Part shown: one piece after another, positions 34,318-43,547 of the stretch
How the letters are laid out: every line of letters begins with the position of its first letter
Numbering within the stretch: position 1 is the first letter of the stretch
Source of the DNA: Hyphobacterium indicum
Lineage (GTDB): Bacteria > Pseudomonadota > Alphaproteobacteria > Caulobacterales > Maricaulaceae
Direction of reading: 5' to 3'
Assembly (NCBI RefSeq): GCF_003129605.1
Contig: NZ_QBDX01000004.1
Span: 248,001 to 312,000, forward strand
DNA length: 64,000 bases
Position numbers and translations under genes: made by a program
The notes under the pieces: model-generated
What the model was told of the DNA's origin: nothing
Databases searched by the model: none
Seen by the model: the letters and a program-made list of their open reading frames with translations, nothing else

Positions 34318-35091
34318 ATGCGTGAAGCGCAGAAGGGTCAAGCATTGGCAGATCAACGAAACTCCGGAGAACGCATTGCGAAAGTGCTCGCGCGGGCCGG
34401 CATCGCCAGCCGCCGCGGGTCGGAACAACTGATCGCGGATGGCCGCGTGACCGTCAATGGAAAGACGTTGACGAGCCCGGCCCTGAATGTATCGCCAAAG
34501 GACAGGATCGCCGTTGATGGCAAACCCGTTGGCGAACCGGAGAAAACCCGTCTTTGGCGCTATCACAAGCCCACAGGCCTTGTGACCTCTCACAAGGATC
34601 CGGAGGGCCGCGACACAGTCTTTCAAAAACTGCCGAAGGAACTCGGACGCGTCATCTCGATCGGGCGTCTGGATCTGAATTCGGAAGGCCTGCTTCTTCT
34701 CACCAATAATGGCGAGCTTTCGCGTGCGCTCGAATTACCCTCAACCGGCTGGGCGCGGCGCTACCGGGTCCGGGCCTTTGGCCGTGTGACCGAGGTCGAG
34801 CTGGAAAAGCTGCGCAAGGGCATCACTGCCGAAGGCGTAAAATACGGCCCGATCGAAGTGGAGATTGAACGCGAGCAGGGCGGCAACAAGTGGCTGAATG
34901 TGTCGCTGCGCGAGGGCAAGAACCGGGAAATCCGCAAAGCGCTGGCGGCCGTCGGCATGACGGTGAACCGCCTGATCCGGATCTCCTATGGGCCTTTCCA
35001 GCTGGGCAATCTGCAACCTGGCGAGGTCAAATCCGTTCCCGAGCGCGTGCTGCAGGATCAGTGCGGCCATTTCCTCGGCGGAAAGGACTGA
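34318..35091 (+). CDS. rluB: rRNA pseudouridine synthase, RluB/RsuA family
   Basis: A 257-residue protein with an N-terminal S4 RNA-binding domain (RIAKVLARAGIASRRGSEQL) and the RsuA-family catalytic domain: GRLDLNSEGLLLLTNNG (catalytic Asp in GRLD), EREQGGNKWLNVSLREGKNREIRKAL. It isomerises a uridine in rRNA, most likely 23S helix 89 as in RluB. RsuA, RluE and RluF have the same domains, so the exact target is inferred. The next gene, rsmD, begins one base after its stop. Confidence 0.85.
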   Translation: MREAQKGQALADQRNSGERIAKVLARAGIASRRGSEQLIADGRVTVNGKTLTSPALNVSPKDRIAVDGKPVGEPEKTRLWRYHKPTGLVTSHKDPEGRDTVFQKLPKELGRVISIGRLDLNSEGLLLLTNNGELSRALELPSTGWARRYRVRAFGRVTEVELEKLRKGITAEGVKYGPIEVEIEREQGGNKWLNVSLREGKNREIRKALAAVGMTVNRLIRISYGPFQLGNLQPGEVKSVPERVLQDQCGHFLGGKD

Positions 35092-35092
35092 C

Positions 35093-35659
35093 ATGCGTAT
35101 CGTCGCCGGGAAATTCAAAGGCCGCGCTCTGAGCGCGCCTAAGGGGGCCAATACGCGGCCCACGTCCGACAAGGCCCGGCAGGCCCTGTTCAATGTGCTC
35201 GAACATGCCGCATGGGCTCTACCGCTTGAAGACGCACGGGTGGCGGATCTCTTTGCAGGTTCCGGCGCGCTCGGCTTCGAAGCCATCAGCCGGGGAGCGA
35301 GTTTCTGCCTTTTCGTGGAAACAGATGCCGCTGCTCGCGGTACCATCCGCGACAATATCGAGGCGCTCCAGCTCTTCGGGATTACCCGCCTTCACCGGCG
35401 GTCCGCGACCGATCTCGGCGAGAAACCGGCCAAGCTCGGTGCACCCTTCAATCTCGTTTTTCTTGACCCGCCCTATGACCGGGGTCTCGCTCCGCCCGCC
35501 CTTACCGGCCTGATTGACGGGAATTGGGTTGCCGATGATGCGTTGGCCGTGCTGGAAGTCGCGGCGGATGAGGACGCGCCGGATGTTCCCGGCTGGGAGC
35601 CGGTCGATGAACGCATCTGGGGCGCTGCAAAAGTGGTGTTTTTGAAACGCAGCCAGTGA
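35093..35659 (+). CDS. rsmD: 16S rRNA (guanine(966)-N(2))-methyltransferase
   Basis: A 188-residue RsmD. It starts MRIVAGKFKGRALSAPKG, then TRPTSDKARQALFNVL, the SAM-binding motif VADLFAGSGALGFEA, and the catalytic DPPY in VFLDPPYDRG. It methylates G966 of 16S rRNA. The ATG is two bases after the rluB TGA, so the two rRNA-modification genes are co-expressed. Full length. Confidence 0.93.
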   Translation: MRIVAGKFKGRALSAPKGANTRPTSDKARQALFNVLEHAAWALPLEDARVADLFAGSGALGFEAISRGASFCLFVETDAAARGTIRDNIEALQLFGITRLHRRSATDLGEKPAKLGAPFNLVFLDPPYDRGLAPPALTGLIDGNWVADDALAVLEVAADEDAPDVPGWEPVDERIWGAAKVVFLKRSQ

Positions 35660-36529
35660 TTATTGCGTGGTATCGCGCCCGGCCGGGACAAGCAGGCGCG
35701 TATGCAACAATCGCGCAGCATCAATATGACCGGACATGGAATTGAACCATATCTCCGCATCGGCTGCTGCATCGCCGGTTTGCGCGGACTCACCCCTGCC
35801 GGCGACGGAATGAAGACGGGAAATATCTGTCAGAAGGGCCACAAGCAGCATACCGAAGGTCGGGTCGGCTGAATGGGTCCCGTGTATTTCGGATTGCAAT
35901 CGCTGGAGTGCTGCCAGATTGACCTGCCGTGGTTGATTGAGTTGAGATTCCGGAATGGCACCGGTCAGCGCGGCCATTCCATAACCGCGCTCCCGGGCGA
36001 GATATTCCATCAGTGCGAGCAGCTGGAGTTCAAGGGCCCGCTGAAGGGCCGGTATATCCAACTCCCCGTGCAATTCTGCGGCAGTTTCCGTGATGATCTC
36101 CACCAGCTCCGTATAAGCGCCAAATGTCTCGAATGGCGATGCACTGTGATCTCCGGCATTTGAACGGATATCCACCAGTTGCTCCAGAGCGGGAACAATC
36201 GCGGCAAACGTGTCCCGCTGATGCCGGAGCACACCATCATCATCCGTCATCGCCTCGATTTGCGGGAGGAGCAGGAGACAATATTCATCCGTTGCCGCGA
36301 TTTCCCGTTGCACGCCTTCATGCTGCATGTCGGTGTGACCGAAAGCCGTTACATAGGCACGTTCCCGCTGGATCTCGTTATTGATCATGGTCAACCGGAC
36401 AATGATCTCACGTGCGGCTGCGGCCCTGTCCGCACGCTCGCCTTGCATCAGCAAATACGCTGTAACCGCCATGGAGATTACGAGAAAGGCGGCAATAATT
36501 ACGCCAACGGGCAGCAGCTTGCGGACCAT
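35660..36529 (-). CDS. Stand-alone NIT-type (nitrate/nitrite-sensing-like) membrane protein
   Basis: A 289-residue protein with one N-terminal TM helix (LLPVGVIIAAFLVISMAVTAYLLM) followed by an all-helical periplasmic domain. The repeated RxR elements (EIQRERAYVTAFG and LARERGYGMAALTG) are the pattern of the NIT sensor domain. In other proteins NIT is fused to a kinase, GGDEF or chemoreceptor module; here nothing follows, and no HAMP or second TM helix is visible. The RBS gga-gtcc before the ATG supports the start. Function unknown. Confidence 0.6.
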   Translation of the reverse strand: MVRKLLPVGVIIAAFLVISMAVTAYLLMQGERADRAAAAREIIVRLTMINNEIQRERAYVTAFGHTDMQHEGVQREIAATDEYCLLLLPQIEAMTDDDGVLRHQRDTFAAIVPALEQLVDIRSNAGDHSASPFETFGAYTELVEIITETAAELHGELDIPALQRALELQLLALMEYLARERGYGMAALTGAIPESQLNQPRQVNLAALQRLQSEIHGTHSADPTFGMLLVALLTDISRLHSVAGRGESAQTGDAAADAEIWFNSMSGHIDAARLLHTRLLVPAGRDTTQ

Positions 36530-36644
36530 GAAGGACTCCGGCAACGGACAAGGGATTGCTCGTGTTAGTGAAACACTAGGATTAAGGGATAAAGCAAAGT
36601 TGAATCTGGATGCATCGCATTCGCATGCCACATCCCGCCTGCCT

Positions 36645-38459
36645 TCACCGCCGCCCGAAAAGCCGCTCGATATCGGACAGCTTGAGCTCGACATAGGTCG
36701 GGCGGCCATGATTGCACTGGCCGGAATGGGGTGTGGCTTCCATTTCGCGCAAAAGCGCGTTCATTTCCTCGCCCGAGAGGCGACGGCCGGACCGGACAGA
36801 GCCGTGACACGCCATCGTGCCGACGACGTCCTCCAGCTTTTCCTTCAGCGACAGGGCGGCATCATATTCGGCCAGGTCATCAGCCAGATCACGGATCAGG
36901 CCCTGAACATTCAGCTTGCCCAGCAGAGCCGGGACCTCGCGCACCGCAACGGAATTTGCACCGAAGCTTTCCACGACCAGGCCTAACTCGGCAAGTTCAT
37001 CCGCACGTGACAGAACCCGCTCGGCTTCCGCCGCATCCAGATCAACGATCTCGGGAACCAGCAGGGACTGTTTCGCAACACCGGAATCCGCCAGCATCTT
37101 CTTCATCCGCTCATAGACCAGGCGCTCATGCGCAGCATGCTGATCGACAATCACCATCCCGTCCTGCGTTTGGGCAACAACATAGGTTTCATGCAGCTGC
37201 GCGCGCGCCACACCGAGCGGTAAATCATGTGCGGAAGCCGGGTCCGGCGCGGGCGAGTCAAACCCGTCTGGCCGCACAAAATCCGCCTCCACGCGGGCAG
37301 ACCGATCCTGCACGAGCTGTGTGTTTTCCGGCGGCCTGGGACTGCCCCAGGCCGCCATTAGCGTATGAGGTGTCTGATAGACAGCACCATCCGGCCGCGC
37401 GCGGCCCAGCGCATACCCGGCGACTGTCGTGGAAGCACGGTGCCCTGCGCCCGCCAGGGCATGCCGCAAGGACCCGACAATCAGCCCCCGGACAAGGCCC
37501 GGATCGCGGAAGCGCACCTCGGCCTTGGCCGGATGCACATTCACATCCACCAACCCGCCTTCAAGATCGACAAACAAGGCAACAACGGGATGGCGGTCGC
37601 GCACCAGAAAATCCTGATAGGCGCCACGAACAGCGCCACCCAGCAATTTGTCCCGCACCGGGCGCCCATTCACGAACAGATACTGATGCTGCGCCGAACC
37701 GCGATTGTAGGTCGGCAGCGAGGCAAGTCCCGTGATCCTGACCCCGTCCCGCTCCTGATCAATCTCAAGCGCGTTATCGCCAAAATCCTTGCCCAGAATC
37801 GCCGACAGGCGCTGGCGCTGCGCATCCTCTCCACGCTCGGCTGCCAGTGCCAGTCGCGAGCGGCCATCAATCGACAGCGTGAAGCCTGTATCCGGCCGCG
37901 ACAGGGCCAGCCGCCGCACCACATCGGCAATCGCATTGGCCTCGGCCCGTTCCGATTTCATGAATTTCAAACGGGCAGGCGTGGCGTAGAAAACGTCGCG
38001 CACATCAATCCTTGTCCCACCTAAGCCCAGCGGCGGGGCAGGCTTGATTTCACTCTGCCGGCCACCTTCAACGCCGAGCGAGAATGCCTCCTTCGTACCG
38101 CGAGCCTGAGTCGTGATGGTCAAACGCGCGATAGACCCGATGGACGGCAGTGCCTCTCCGCGAAAGCCCATGGTCGCAATATTCAGGAGATCATCTTCCC
38201 CATCCCGGCCGACGGGCAGTTTCGACGTTGCATGACGTTCCACACACAGCGCCAGCCGCACTTCATCCATGCCCGCGCCGTCATCAGATACGGTCAGCCT
38301 GGCAAGGCCACCCTTTTCCGCGTGGATATCAATCTGACGGGCACCGGCATCCAGTGCATTTTCCACGAGCTCTTTCACCACGCTGGCTGGGCGTTCAACG
38401 ACTTCACCCGCGGCGATGCGGTTGACGGTCTCGGGACTGAGTCGGCGGATCGTAGTCAT
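36645..38459 (-). CDS. mutL: DNA mismatch repair protein MutL
   Basis: A 604-residue MutL. The GHKL ATPase has [16 protein letters not shown] and [11 protein letters not shown]; the transducer domain has FVNGRPVRD and [13 protein letters not shown]. The C-terminal domain has [13 protein letters not shown], matching the DQHA(x)2E(x)4E endonuclease metal motif, plus GQCNHGRPT. It therefore probably nicks DNA itself, consistent with a methyl-independent pathway. No mutS in the window. Full length. Confidence 0.95.
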   Translation of the reverse strand: MTTIRRLSPETVNRIAAGEVVERPASVVKELVENALDAGARQIDIHAEKGGLARLTVSDDGAGMDEVRLALCVERHATSKLPVGRDGEDDLLNIATMGFRGEALPSIGSIARLTITTQARGTKEAFSLGVEGGRQSEIKPAPPLGLGGTRIDVRDVFYATPARLKFMKSERAEANAIADVVRRLALSRPDTGFTLSIDGRSRLALAAERGEDAQRQRLSAILGKDFGDNALEIDQERDGVRITGLASLPTYNRGSAQHQYLFVNGRPVRDKLLGGAVRGAYQDFLVRDRHPVVALFVDLEGGLVDVNVHPAKAEVRFRDPGLVRGLIVGSLRHALAGAGHRASTTVAGYALGRARPDGAVYQTPHTLMAAWGSPRPPENTQLVQDRSARVEADFVRPDGFDSPAPDPASAHDLPLGVARAQLHETYVVAQTQDGMVIVDQHAAHERLVYERMKKMLADSGVAKQSLLVPEIVDLDAAEAERVLSRADELAELGLVVESFGANSVAVREVPALLGKLNVQGLIRDLADDLAEYDAALSLKEKLEDVVGTMACHGSVRSGRRLSGEEMNALLREMEATPHSGQCNHGRPTYVELKLSDIERLFGRR

Positions 38460-38490
38460 GTTCTCAGCCTCCGGGAGGCGAGGCGATGGG

Positions 38491-38790
38491 TCAAGCCGGC
38501 GCGGCGGTCCGGAAGTGGTCGAAAATTGTCCAGCCGCCGACCAGGATGAAACCGATACCCGCCAGCAATTTCAGTGGCAGGAATGCCAGCCATCTTTCCG
38601 CTGCAGTACCGAGCGCGACCGCCAGGGCTGTTGACGCCACAAGCGCGGCCGAGGCGGCCAGAAACACCAATAGCGGGGAGGATTGACGCTCCGAGGCGAA
38701 CAATACGGTCGCAAGCTGTGTCTTGTCTCCGAGTTCTGCAAGAAAAACCGTCACGAAAATGGCGAGGAGCTGTGTCATCAAATTCTCCAT
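38491..38790 (-). CDS. GDT1/TMEM165-type (UPF0016) half-length membrane protein
   Basis: A 99-residue protein with three hydrophobic helices and one copy of the family motif [10 protein letters not shown] (E-x-G-D-K-T). Full-length members have two such repeats and transport Mn2+ or Ca2+; half-length bacterial forms presumably dimerise. The first ATG (38790) and a second (38778) are both plausible. A 31-base gap separates it from mutL downstream, so the two may share a transcript. No ykoY-type riboswitch was seen upstream. Confidence 0.75.
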   Translation of the reverse strand: MENLMTQLLAIFVTVFLAELGDKTQLATVLFASERQSSPLLVFLAASAALVASTALAVALGTAAERWLAFLPLKLLAGIGFILVGGWTIFDHFRTAAPA

Positions 38791-38795
38791 AGCAA

Positions 38796-38829
38796 TGAAA
38801 AAGGCGGCGAGCCGAAGCTGCGCCGCCTT
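38796..38829 (-). terminator. Rho-independent terminator after the DUF3035 gene
   Basis: On the minus strand, AAGGCGGCG and CGCCGCCTT form a perfect nine-pair stem around an 11-base loop, and the second arm runs into TTTTT. It follows the DUF3035 lipoprotein stop by about 20 bases and lies just before the GDT1-type gene, separating the lspA/DUF3035 transcript from that gene. Confidence 0.9.
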
Positions 38830-38848
38830 GAATCGGAAATGTTATTGG

Positions 38849-39373
38849 CTAGAGCCCCGGAATTTTCCCGATGCCGCCGCGATCACGTTCAATTTCCACG
38901 GTTCCGCCGCCGGTCACACTCTGGATCAGCCGTAAACGCTCGGCTTCTTCCTCCGCGTCGATCGGCACTGCATTATCGCCAATGCCTTCAGTGCCTTCAC
39001 GCCAGAACAGGATCTGATTGCTGAAAGCTGTGGATTTGCGGACAACCGCTGCGGTTTCGCCATCAATAATGGCGCGAATGAAAGGATCGGCCTCACCGCC
39101 TCCGGCACGCGCCACGAGCAGCGCTTCACCGTCAGAGCCCTGAAAATCGCCTTGGGCGCCGAACAATGCGGCACGGGCCGCCTGATCCGGGTAGATTTCT
39201 TCCGGACGAGGTTCACCGGGACGCGGCGGACGCAGATTATACTCCGGCGGTACTGTCAGCGGCGCAATCGTGACAACGCGGAATTCATCCGGCTCGGCAC
39301 CCCGGCCACCGGCACATCCTGCGACCGCAACCGTGGCGGCGAGAACGGCGAGCGTGATAAAACGCTGACGCAT
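38849..39373 (-). CDS. DUF3035 lipoprotein (BamF-type)
   Basis: A 174-residue lipoprotein with lipobox VAGC (Cys20). PDEFRVVTIAPLTVPPEYNLRPPRPG (about 28-53) is the DUF3035 hallmark. In alphaproteobacteria this protein is annotated in some genomes as BamF, a partner of the outer-membrane beta-barrel assembly complex; I use the name only as a pointer. Lies downstream of lspA, the peptidase that would mature it, as in related genomes. Confidence 0.8.
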   Translation of the reverse strand: MRQRFITLAVLAATVAVAGCAGGRGAEPDEFRVVTIAPLTVPPEYNLRPPRPGEPRPEEIYPDQAARAALFGAQGDFQGSDGEALLVARAGGGEADPFIRAIIDGETAAVVRKSTAFSNQILFWREGTEGIGDNAVPIDAEEEAERLRLIQSVTGGGTVEIERDRGGIGKIPGL

Positions 39374-39441
39374 AAAAATACTCCCGAAAATTCTGTCGGC
39401 TGTTTTCTAACCAAAGACAGGGGCTTTCGCCAGTCCGGCCC

Positions 39442-39963
39442 TCACCTTGTACCGCGATCATTGACCAGAAGGTCGATCAGCAATGCGAGAACGCCGATAT
39501 TGATGGAAACATCTGCCACATTGAACACCCAGGCAAACTCGAAGCCGAAGGGCAAGGGAAGGCTGGAGAAATCCAGGAAATCCGCCACCGCACCGTATAT
39601 GCCACGGTCAATCGCATTTCCCAGAGCGCCACCGATTATCAAGGCATAGGCCGAGGCCTGCAGCCATCGCGTGGCTTTCAGCATCCAGCTTGACAGCAGC
39701 CCTGAAACGGCAAGTGAGAACAGGATCAATAACAGGCTCTGCCAGAAAGCTTGCGCCTGCAGAAATCCGAAACTGATCCCCCGGTTCCAGACCATCGTCA
39801 GATGAAAAAAGGAAAAGACCTCTATGCGCTCGCCGGGCAATTGGTTGATCAGATCCAGCCCGTAAAGCATCCAGTACTTGCTCGCCTGATCAAGGGCAAT
39901 CACAAGCACGGCAATGCCGAAACCGGCTATCGGAATCACCCGGGAAGTCCGCCGCTCAAACAT
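39442..39963 (-). CDS. lspA: Lipoprotein signal peptidase (signal peptidase II)
   Basis: A 173-residue membrane aspartyl protease with four TM helices. VWNRGISFGFLQ, GGALGNAIDRGIYGAVADFL (first catalytic Asp in NAxDR) and FNVADVSINIG (second catalytic Asp) are the standard motifs. It cleaves prolipoprotein signal peptides after lipid attachment. In many relatives ileS lies between ribF and lspA; here only 47 bases separate lspA from ribF. Confidence 0.95.
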   Translation of the reverse strand: MFERRTSRVIPIAGFGIAVLVIALDQASKYWMLYGLDLINQLPGERIEVFSFFHLTMVWNRGISFGFLQAQAFWQSLLLILFSLAVSGLLSSWMLKATRWLQASAYALIIGGALGNAIDRGIYGAVADFLDFSSLPLPFGFEFAWVFNVADVSINIGVLALLIDLLVNDRGTR

Positions 39964-40010
39964 GTCTTGTCCACTTGCCTGTTTGGTAAACCTGCCTCCA
40001 GCAAGGAGGT

Positions 40011-40934
40011 TCAGGCCGGTCCAGACAACGCAATGCGCGCTGCCTTTGCATCCTCCGCAATTTGCGCCTTTAGGGCCTCAAGTCCATTGAACTTTTGTTC
40101 AGGCCGCAGGAAAGCGGCAAATTCCACAATCGCCAATTCACCGTAAATGTCCTGCGCGAAATCGAAAATATGAACTTCGAGCCGCTCGGTTGTGCCATCA
40201 ACCGTGGGGCGCAAACCGGCATTGGCCACGCCCAAATGCCATTGCCCGGCCACATGGATGCGGACCGCATAAACACCATATCGGGGGCGGCAATATTCGC
40301 CGAAGCTGATATTCGCGGTCCGGAAGCCGATTGTGCGGCCGCGCTGGTCACCTTGCTCCACTACACCCCTGACGGCCCATGGACGCCCCAGCAGGTCTGC
40401 GGCAGCGCCAACGTCACCGGACTCAAGATATTTGCGGATCTGGCTGGAGGAAATTTTCTCGCCGGCATCAGCCTTCAGCGCCACGCCGGTCACACCAAAA
40501 CCGGCCTGCCAACCGATACCGGTCAATATGGTCACATCACCGCTGCGGCCTTTTCCGAATTCGAAATCGGCACCGACAACGATATGCCGCGCATTGGCCC
40601 AGCCACACAGCACAGTGTCGGCAAACTCCCGGGGCATCATGCTGGACATGGCGGTGTTGAAAGGCAGGACGTGAAGACGCTCGAACCCCAGATCGCGCAG
40701 GGCATCCGTCTGCTGAATATCGTCCATCAAACGGAAAGGCGCTGAGTCGGGCTGAAAAAAACGCCGCGGATGCGGGTCGAAAACGGCAACCGCAGGCACA
40801 CATCCGTCGTCCCGGGCTTTTGCGAGCGCCGTATTCAGGACTTCCAGATGTCCCCTGTGTACACCATCAAAATTGCCCAGCGCCAGAACGCTGGGCGGCA
40901 GGTCGGATTGTGGCGGGCCTACGACAATCTGCAT
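40011..40934 (-). CDS. ribF: Bifunctional riboflavin kinase / FAD synthetase
   Basis: A 307-residue RibF. The N-terminal nucleotidyltransferase has ALGNFDGVHRGHLEVL and, later, GADFEFGKGRSGD; the C-terminal kinase has GRTIGFRTANISF and RYGVYAVRIHV (the PTAN region reads RTANI). It makes FMN and FAD from riboflavin. The DUF ends in LRPEQKFNGLEALKAQI, the conserved terminus. Downstream of the MaoC gene by nine bases. Confidence 0.95.
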   Translation of the reverse strand: MQIVVGPPQSDLPPSVLALGNFDGVHRGHLEVLNTALAKARDDGCVPAVAVFDPHPRRFFQPDSAPFRLMDDIQQTDALRDLGFERLHVLPFNTAMSSMMPREFADTVLCGWANARHIVVGADFEFGKGRSGDVTILTGIGWQAGFGVTGVALKADAGEKISSSQIRKYLESGDVGAAADLLGRPWAVRGVVEQGDQRGRTIGFRTANISFGEYCRPRYGVYAVRIHVAGQWHLGVANAGLRPTVDGTTERLEVHIFDFAQDIYGELAIVEFAAFLRPEQKFNGLEALKAQIAEDAKAARIALSGPA

Positions 40935-40943
40935 ATTGCGGCG

Positions 40944-41387
40944 CTATTCCCGTGACGTCCGTTTTCGCGTCCGGACCATGACAGAAGCCCGCGCCGTCAT
41001 GACTTCGGTCTCGCCCACACTGCAGGAGCACGACAGCTCGAGCATACGTGTCTTCAGGTCAATGGATGTGATTTCCGCACGCGACCGTACCGTATCGCCA
41101 ATCCGGACCGGTGACCGGAAACCAAGATCCATGCTGACAAAGATCGAACCGGGCCCCGGAAGCTCATTACCCAGCAGAGCCGACAGGTAGGACGCAATCA
41201 GCGCACCATGCGCAATACGCCCGCGATACGGCGTACGCCGCGCAAATTCCTCATCCAGATGAAGTGGATTGTGATCGCCGGAAACGTCTGCAAAGGCGCG
41301 CACAGTCTCATCATCAACAAGGCGTGTAATCTCTGCAGACTGGCCAACGCAGAAATCTTCCAGTGGAATGGGGGCCTTTTGCGTCAT
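40944..41387 (-). CDS. MaoC-family (R)-specific enoyl-CoA hydratase-like protein
   Basis: A 147-residue hotdog-fold protein with the MaoC/hydratase-2 motif DVSGDHNPLHLDEEFARRTPYRGRIAHGALIAS (Asp and His catalytic dyad in DxxxxH), then GDTVRSRAEITSID. Such proteins hydrate (R)-3-hydroxyacyl-CoA intermediates or act in fatty-acid/PHA supply. Located nine bases before ribF, and separated from the HAD gene by 62 bases. Substrate unknown. Confidence 0.9.
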   Translation of the reverse strand: MTQKAPIPLEDFCVGQSAEITRLVDDETVRAFADVSGDHNPLHLDEEFARRTPYRGRIAHGALIASYLSALLGNELPGPGSIFVSMDLGFRSPVRIGDTVRSRAEITSIDLKTRMLELSCSCSVGETEVMTARASVMVRTRKRTSRE

Positions 41388-41449
41388 TTACGGGGCTCCA
41401 TTGAATTCAGCGCCTTTAGACGGCAACGCCGGTGCCCTGTCCAGACCAC

Positions 41450-42295
41450 TCACCAGATCAGGCGCCGCGAAAACCATGTCGCTGTCACCTTGTACTGCGC
41501 CAGCAAATGACGGACGGCATCGGCATCAGTCGCATCGACATGCCCACCCAGAATGCCATCTCCGATGAAAAGGGAATCGACGCCGATGCGCGCAGCGCCG
41601 GCCAGATCGGTCTCCGGCCCGTCACCAATTGCCAGCACGGATGACGGGTCCTCCTGCCAGCCGGCCTCCTGCAGCAGGTCATAGGCAAGATCATAGATGG
41701 GTTTGTGCGGTTTGCCCGCTATGACGCTCTTGCCGCCGAGCTCACGATAGAGCCGCGCCAGCGCCCCCGCGCACCAGACAAGTTCGTCGCCGACCTGGAC
41801 AACAATATCCGGATTGGCGCAGATCATCGGCAGCTGTCGGTCGGCCAGTGATTGCAGAAGCGGCCGGTAATCATCAGGTGTTTCGCCCAGCACTCTTGTC
41901 AGCCCCGTGCAGACAATGGCCAGTGCATCCTCGGCATCGCTGAAAGCAATCTCCAGCCCGGCATAGAGCAGATCATCTCCGCCGGGCGGACCGATCTTGA
42001 AGAAGGGGCCCGGCGCGTAGTCGTCCAGCGCGATCCGCGTTGCGTCTCCCGACGTAACGATGCCGTCCCAGGCATTGTCCGGTGCGCCCATCAGGGCAAG
42101 CTGACGTGAAACATCGTGGGCCGGCCGCGGCGAATTCGATACCAGTATCACCGGAAGGCCACGCCTGCGTACATTTTGCAGGGCCTGGATGGCGTCTGGC
42201 AGTATGGAATGGCCGTCGCGGATGACGCCCCAGACATCACAGAAGACCGCCGAATAGCGGTCGGTGATATCTTTGAAATGAGGTGCGGATTTCAT
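41450..42295 (-). CDS. TIGR01459-family HAD-type hydrolase
   Basis: A 281-residue HAD phosphatase of the CMD2 (NagD-like) type: VFCDVWGVIRDG (nucleophile Asp; motif I), VILVSNSPRPAH (motif II), GKPHKPIYDLAYDLL (motif III Lys) and AIGDGPETDLAGAARIGVDSLFI (motif IV). The alphaproteobacterial TIGR01459 group has no known substrate and commonly sits upstream of ribF, as here. Probably first gene of the HAD-MaoC-ribF-lspA-DUF3035 set. Confidence 0.9.
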   Translation of the reverse strand: MKSAPHFKDITDRYSAVFCDVWGVIRDGHSILPDAIQALQNVRRRGLPVILVSNSPRPAHDVSRQLALMGAPDNAWDGIVTSGDATRIALDDYAPGPFFKIGPPGGDDLLYAGLEIAFSDAEDALAIVCTGLTRVLGETPDDYRPLLQSLADRQLPMICANPDIVVQVGDELVWCAGALARLYRELGGKSVIAGKPHKPIYDLAYDLLQEAGWQEDPSSVLAIGDGPETDLAGAARIGVDSLFIGDGILGGHVDATDADAVRHLLAQYKVTATWFSRRLIW

Positions 42296-42336
42296 ACCGC
42301 CCTACCTAGCGGGATCAGCTGGCGATTCAAACCGTT

Positions 42337-43545
42337 TCACGCCGAGCGGCGGATAGGCTGGGTCGTGGTTTCGTCGAGGATATCATCGCGGACTGGACGC
42401 GGTTCGCCAAACAGATGCCCCTGCGCAAAACCGGTATCGATATCCAGCAACTCAACGACGGTCTGCTCCTGCTCGACCTTGTCGGCAATCAGATCCATTC
42501 CGTACTTCGCAAACAGGCTCGGAATATCCTCCGCCTGGATCGCACCGGCCTCAAGGCCGCCAATCGGTTCCTGATTGCGGATGGCCGTGACCAGTCGCTG
42601 CCCCTCGACTTTCGCAAACCGGACGCCTGCCCGCTGCATGTCGGAGAAATCGCTGTTGAGATCGGTCATCTGGTCAACCGAGAAGCGGAAACCGAAATCA
42701 GCCAACCGTCCCATGTTCCGGGCAGCCCCGGGTGTCCGCGCTTCAAACGCCGCCTGCGATACCTCGAAAATCAGCGAGCTCGCGAGATCGGAATTCCGGC
42801 GCATGTAATCAAGGAAATTCGGGAAGAAATCCTCGTCCGCCAGGGACCGGAGCGAGACATTGCAGAAAATGCCGATCCGCCGGTCTGATTGCGTCAGGCG
42901 GCGCACAATCTGGACACAGCGGAACAGGAGCAGATTGTCCACTTCGGCCATCAGGCCGGCATCCTCGGCGGCACGGATGAAGGCGGCCGGCGCAATGATA
43001 TTGCCGGCACGGTCACGCAGCCGCGAGAAACTCTCGTAGAAATAGGTCTTGCGCTGCGGCAATGAGACAATGGGCTGCAGGTAAAGATCGACCCGGTTGG
43101 CGGCCAGAGCATCCCGGACGATGTCGATATCTACCGGGTTCTGACTGGCAACGCCGGCATTGGCGGCAGACGCAGATGCCCCGGCGCCCATCCGCCGCAC
43201 CAGGTCCTCCAGCACACGCACCTCATTCGTCAGTGTCTCTTCGCGTTGATGGGCCTCTGCACGGATCGTGTCGGCGATCGTGTCCAGCCGGGACTGCGCT
43301 TCAGCCATTTCCTCGGCAAGGTCGAGATTGGCGGCTTTAAGCGCCTCGATCTCGGCAAGCATTTGCCGCCGCTCAATAGAGCGGGCGGCAGCAGAATGCG
43401 CCTGACCTGCGATCAGGAAGACGCCGGCTCCCATCAGCCAGGCAAAGCTTGTCGACATCAACCCGAGACGCTCGAATGCCAGCGCCGACACCACGGCAAT
43501 CATGGCGTAGGTGAGGACGATCAGAATGTCGCTGGCGCGGGGCAT
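42337..43545 (-). CDS. tipF: TipF-like protein: TM helices, coiled coil, degenerate EAL domain
   Basis: A 402-residue protein: two TM helices (about 6-23 and 32-50), a coiled coil (about 55-125), and an EAL-type domain (about 145-375). The catalytic residues are altered: the EAL position reads YESFSRL, the DDF loop reads VDQM, and the EVE region reads DKVEQEQ, so phosphodiesterase activity is unlikely. This matches TipF of Caulobacter, a c-di-GMP-binding flagellum-positioning factor. The name is from architecture. Its mRNA leader carries a strong hairpin two bases before the AUG. Confidence 0.75.
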   Translation of the reverse strand: MPRASDILIVLTYAMIAVVSALAFERLGLMSTSFAWLMGAGVFLIAGQAHSAAARSIERRQMLAEIEALKAANLDLAEEMAEAQSRLDTIADTIRAEAHQREETLTNEVRVLEDLVRRMGAGASASAANAGVASQNPVDIDIVRDALAANRVDLYLQPIVSLPQRKTYFYESFSRLRDRAGNIIAPAAFIRAAEDAGLMAEVDNLLLFRCVQIVRRLTQSDRRIGIFCNVSLRSLADEDFFPNFLDYMRRNSDLASSLIFEVSQAAFEARTPGAARNMGRLADFGFRFSVDQMTDLNSDFSDMQRAGVRFAKVEGQRLVTAIRNQEPIGGLEAGAIQAEDIPSLFAKYGMDLIADKVEQEQTVVELLDIDTGFAQGHLFGEPRPVRDDILDETTTQPIRRSA

Positions 43546-43547
43546 GG

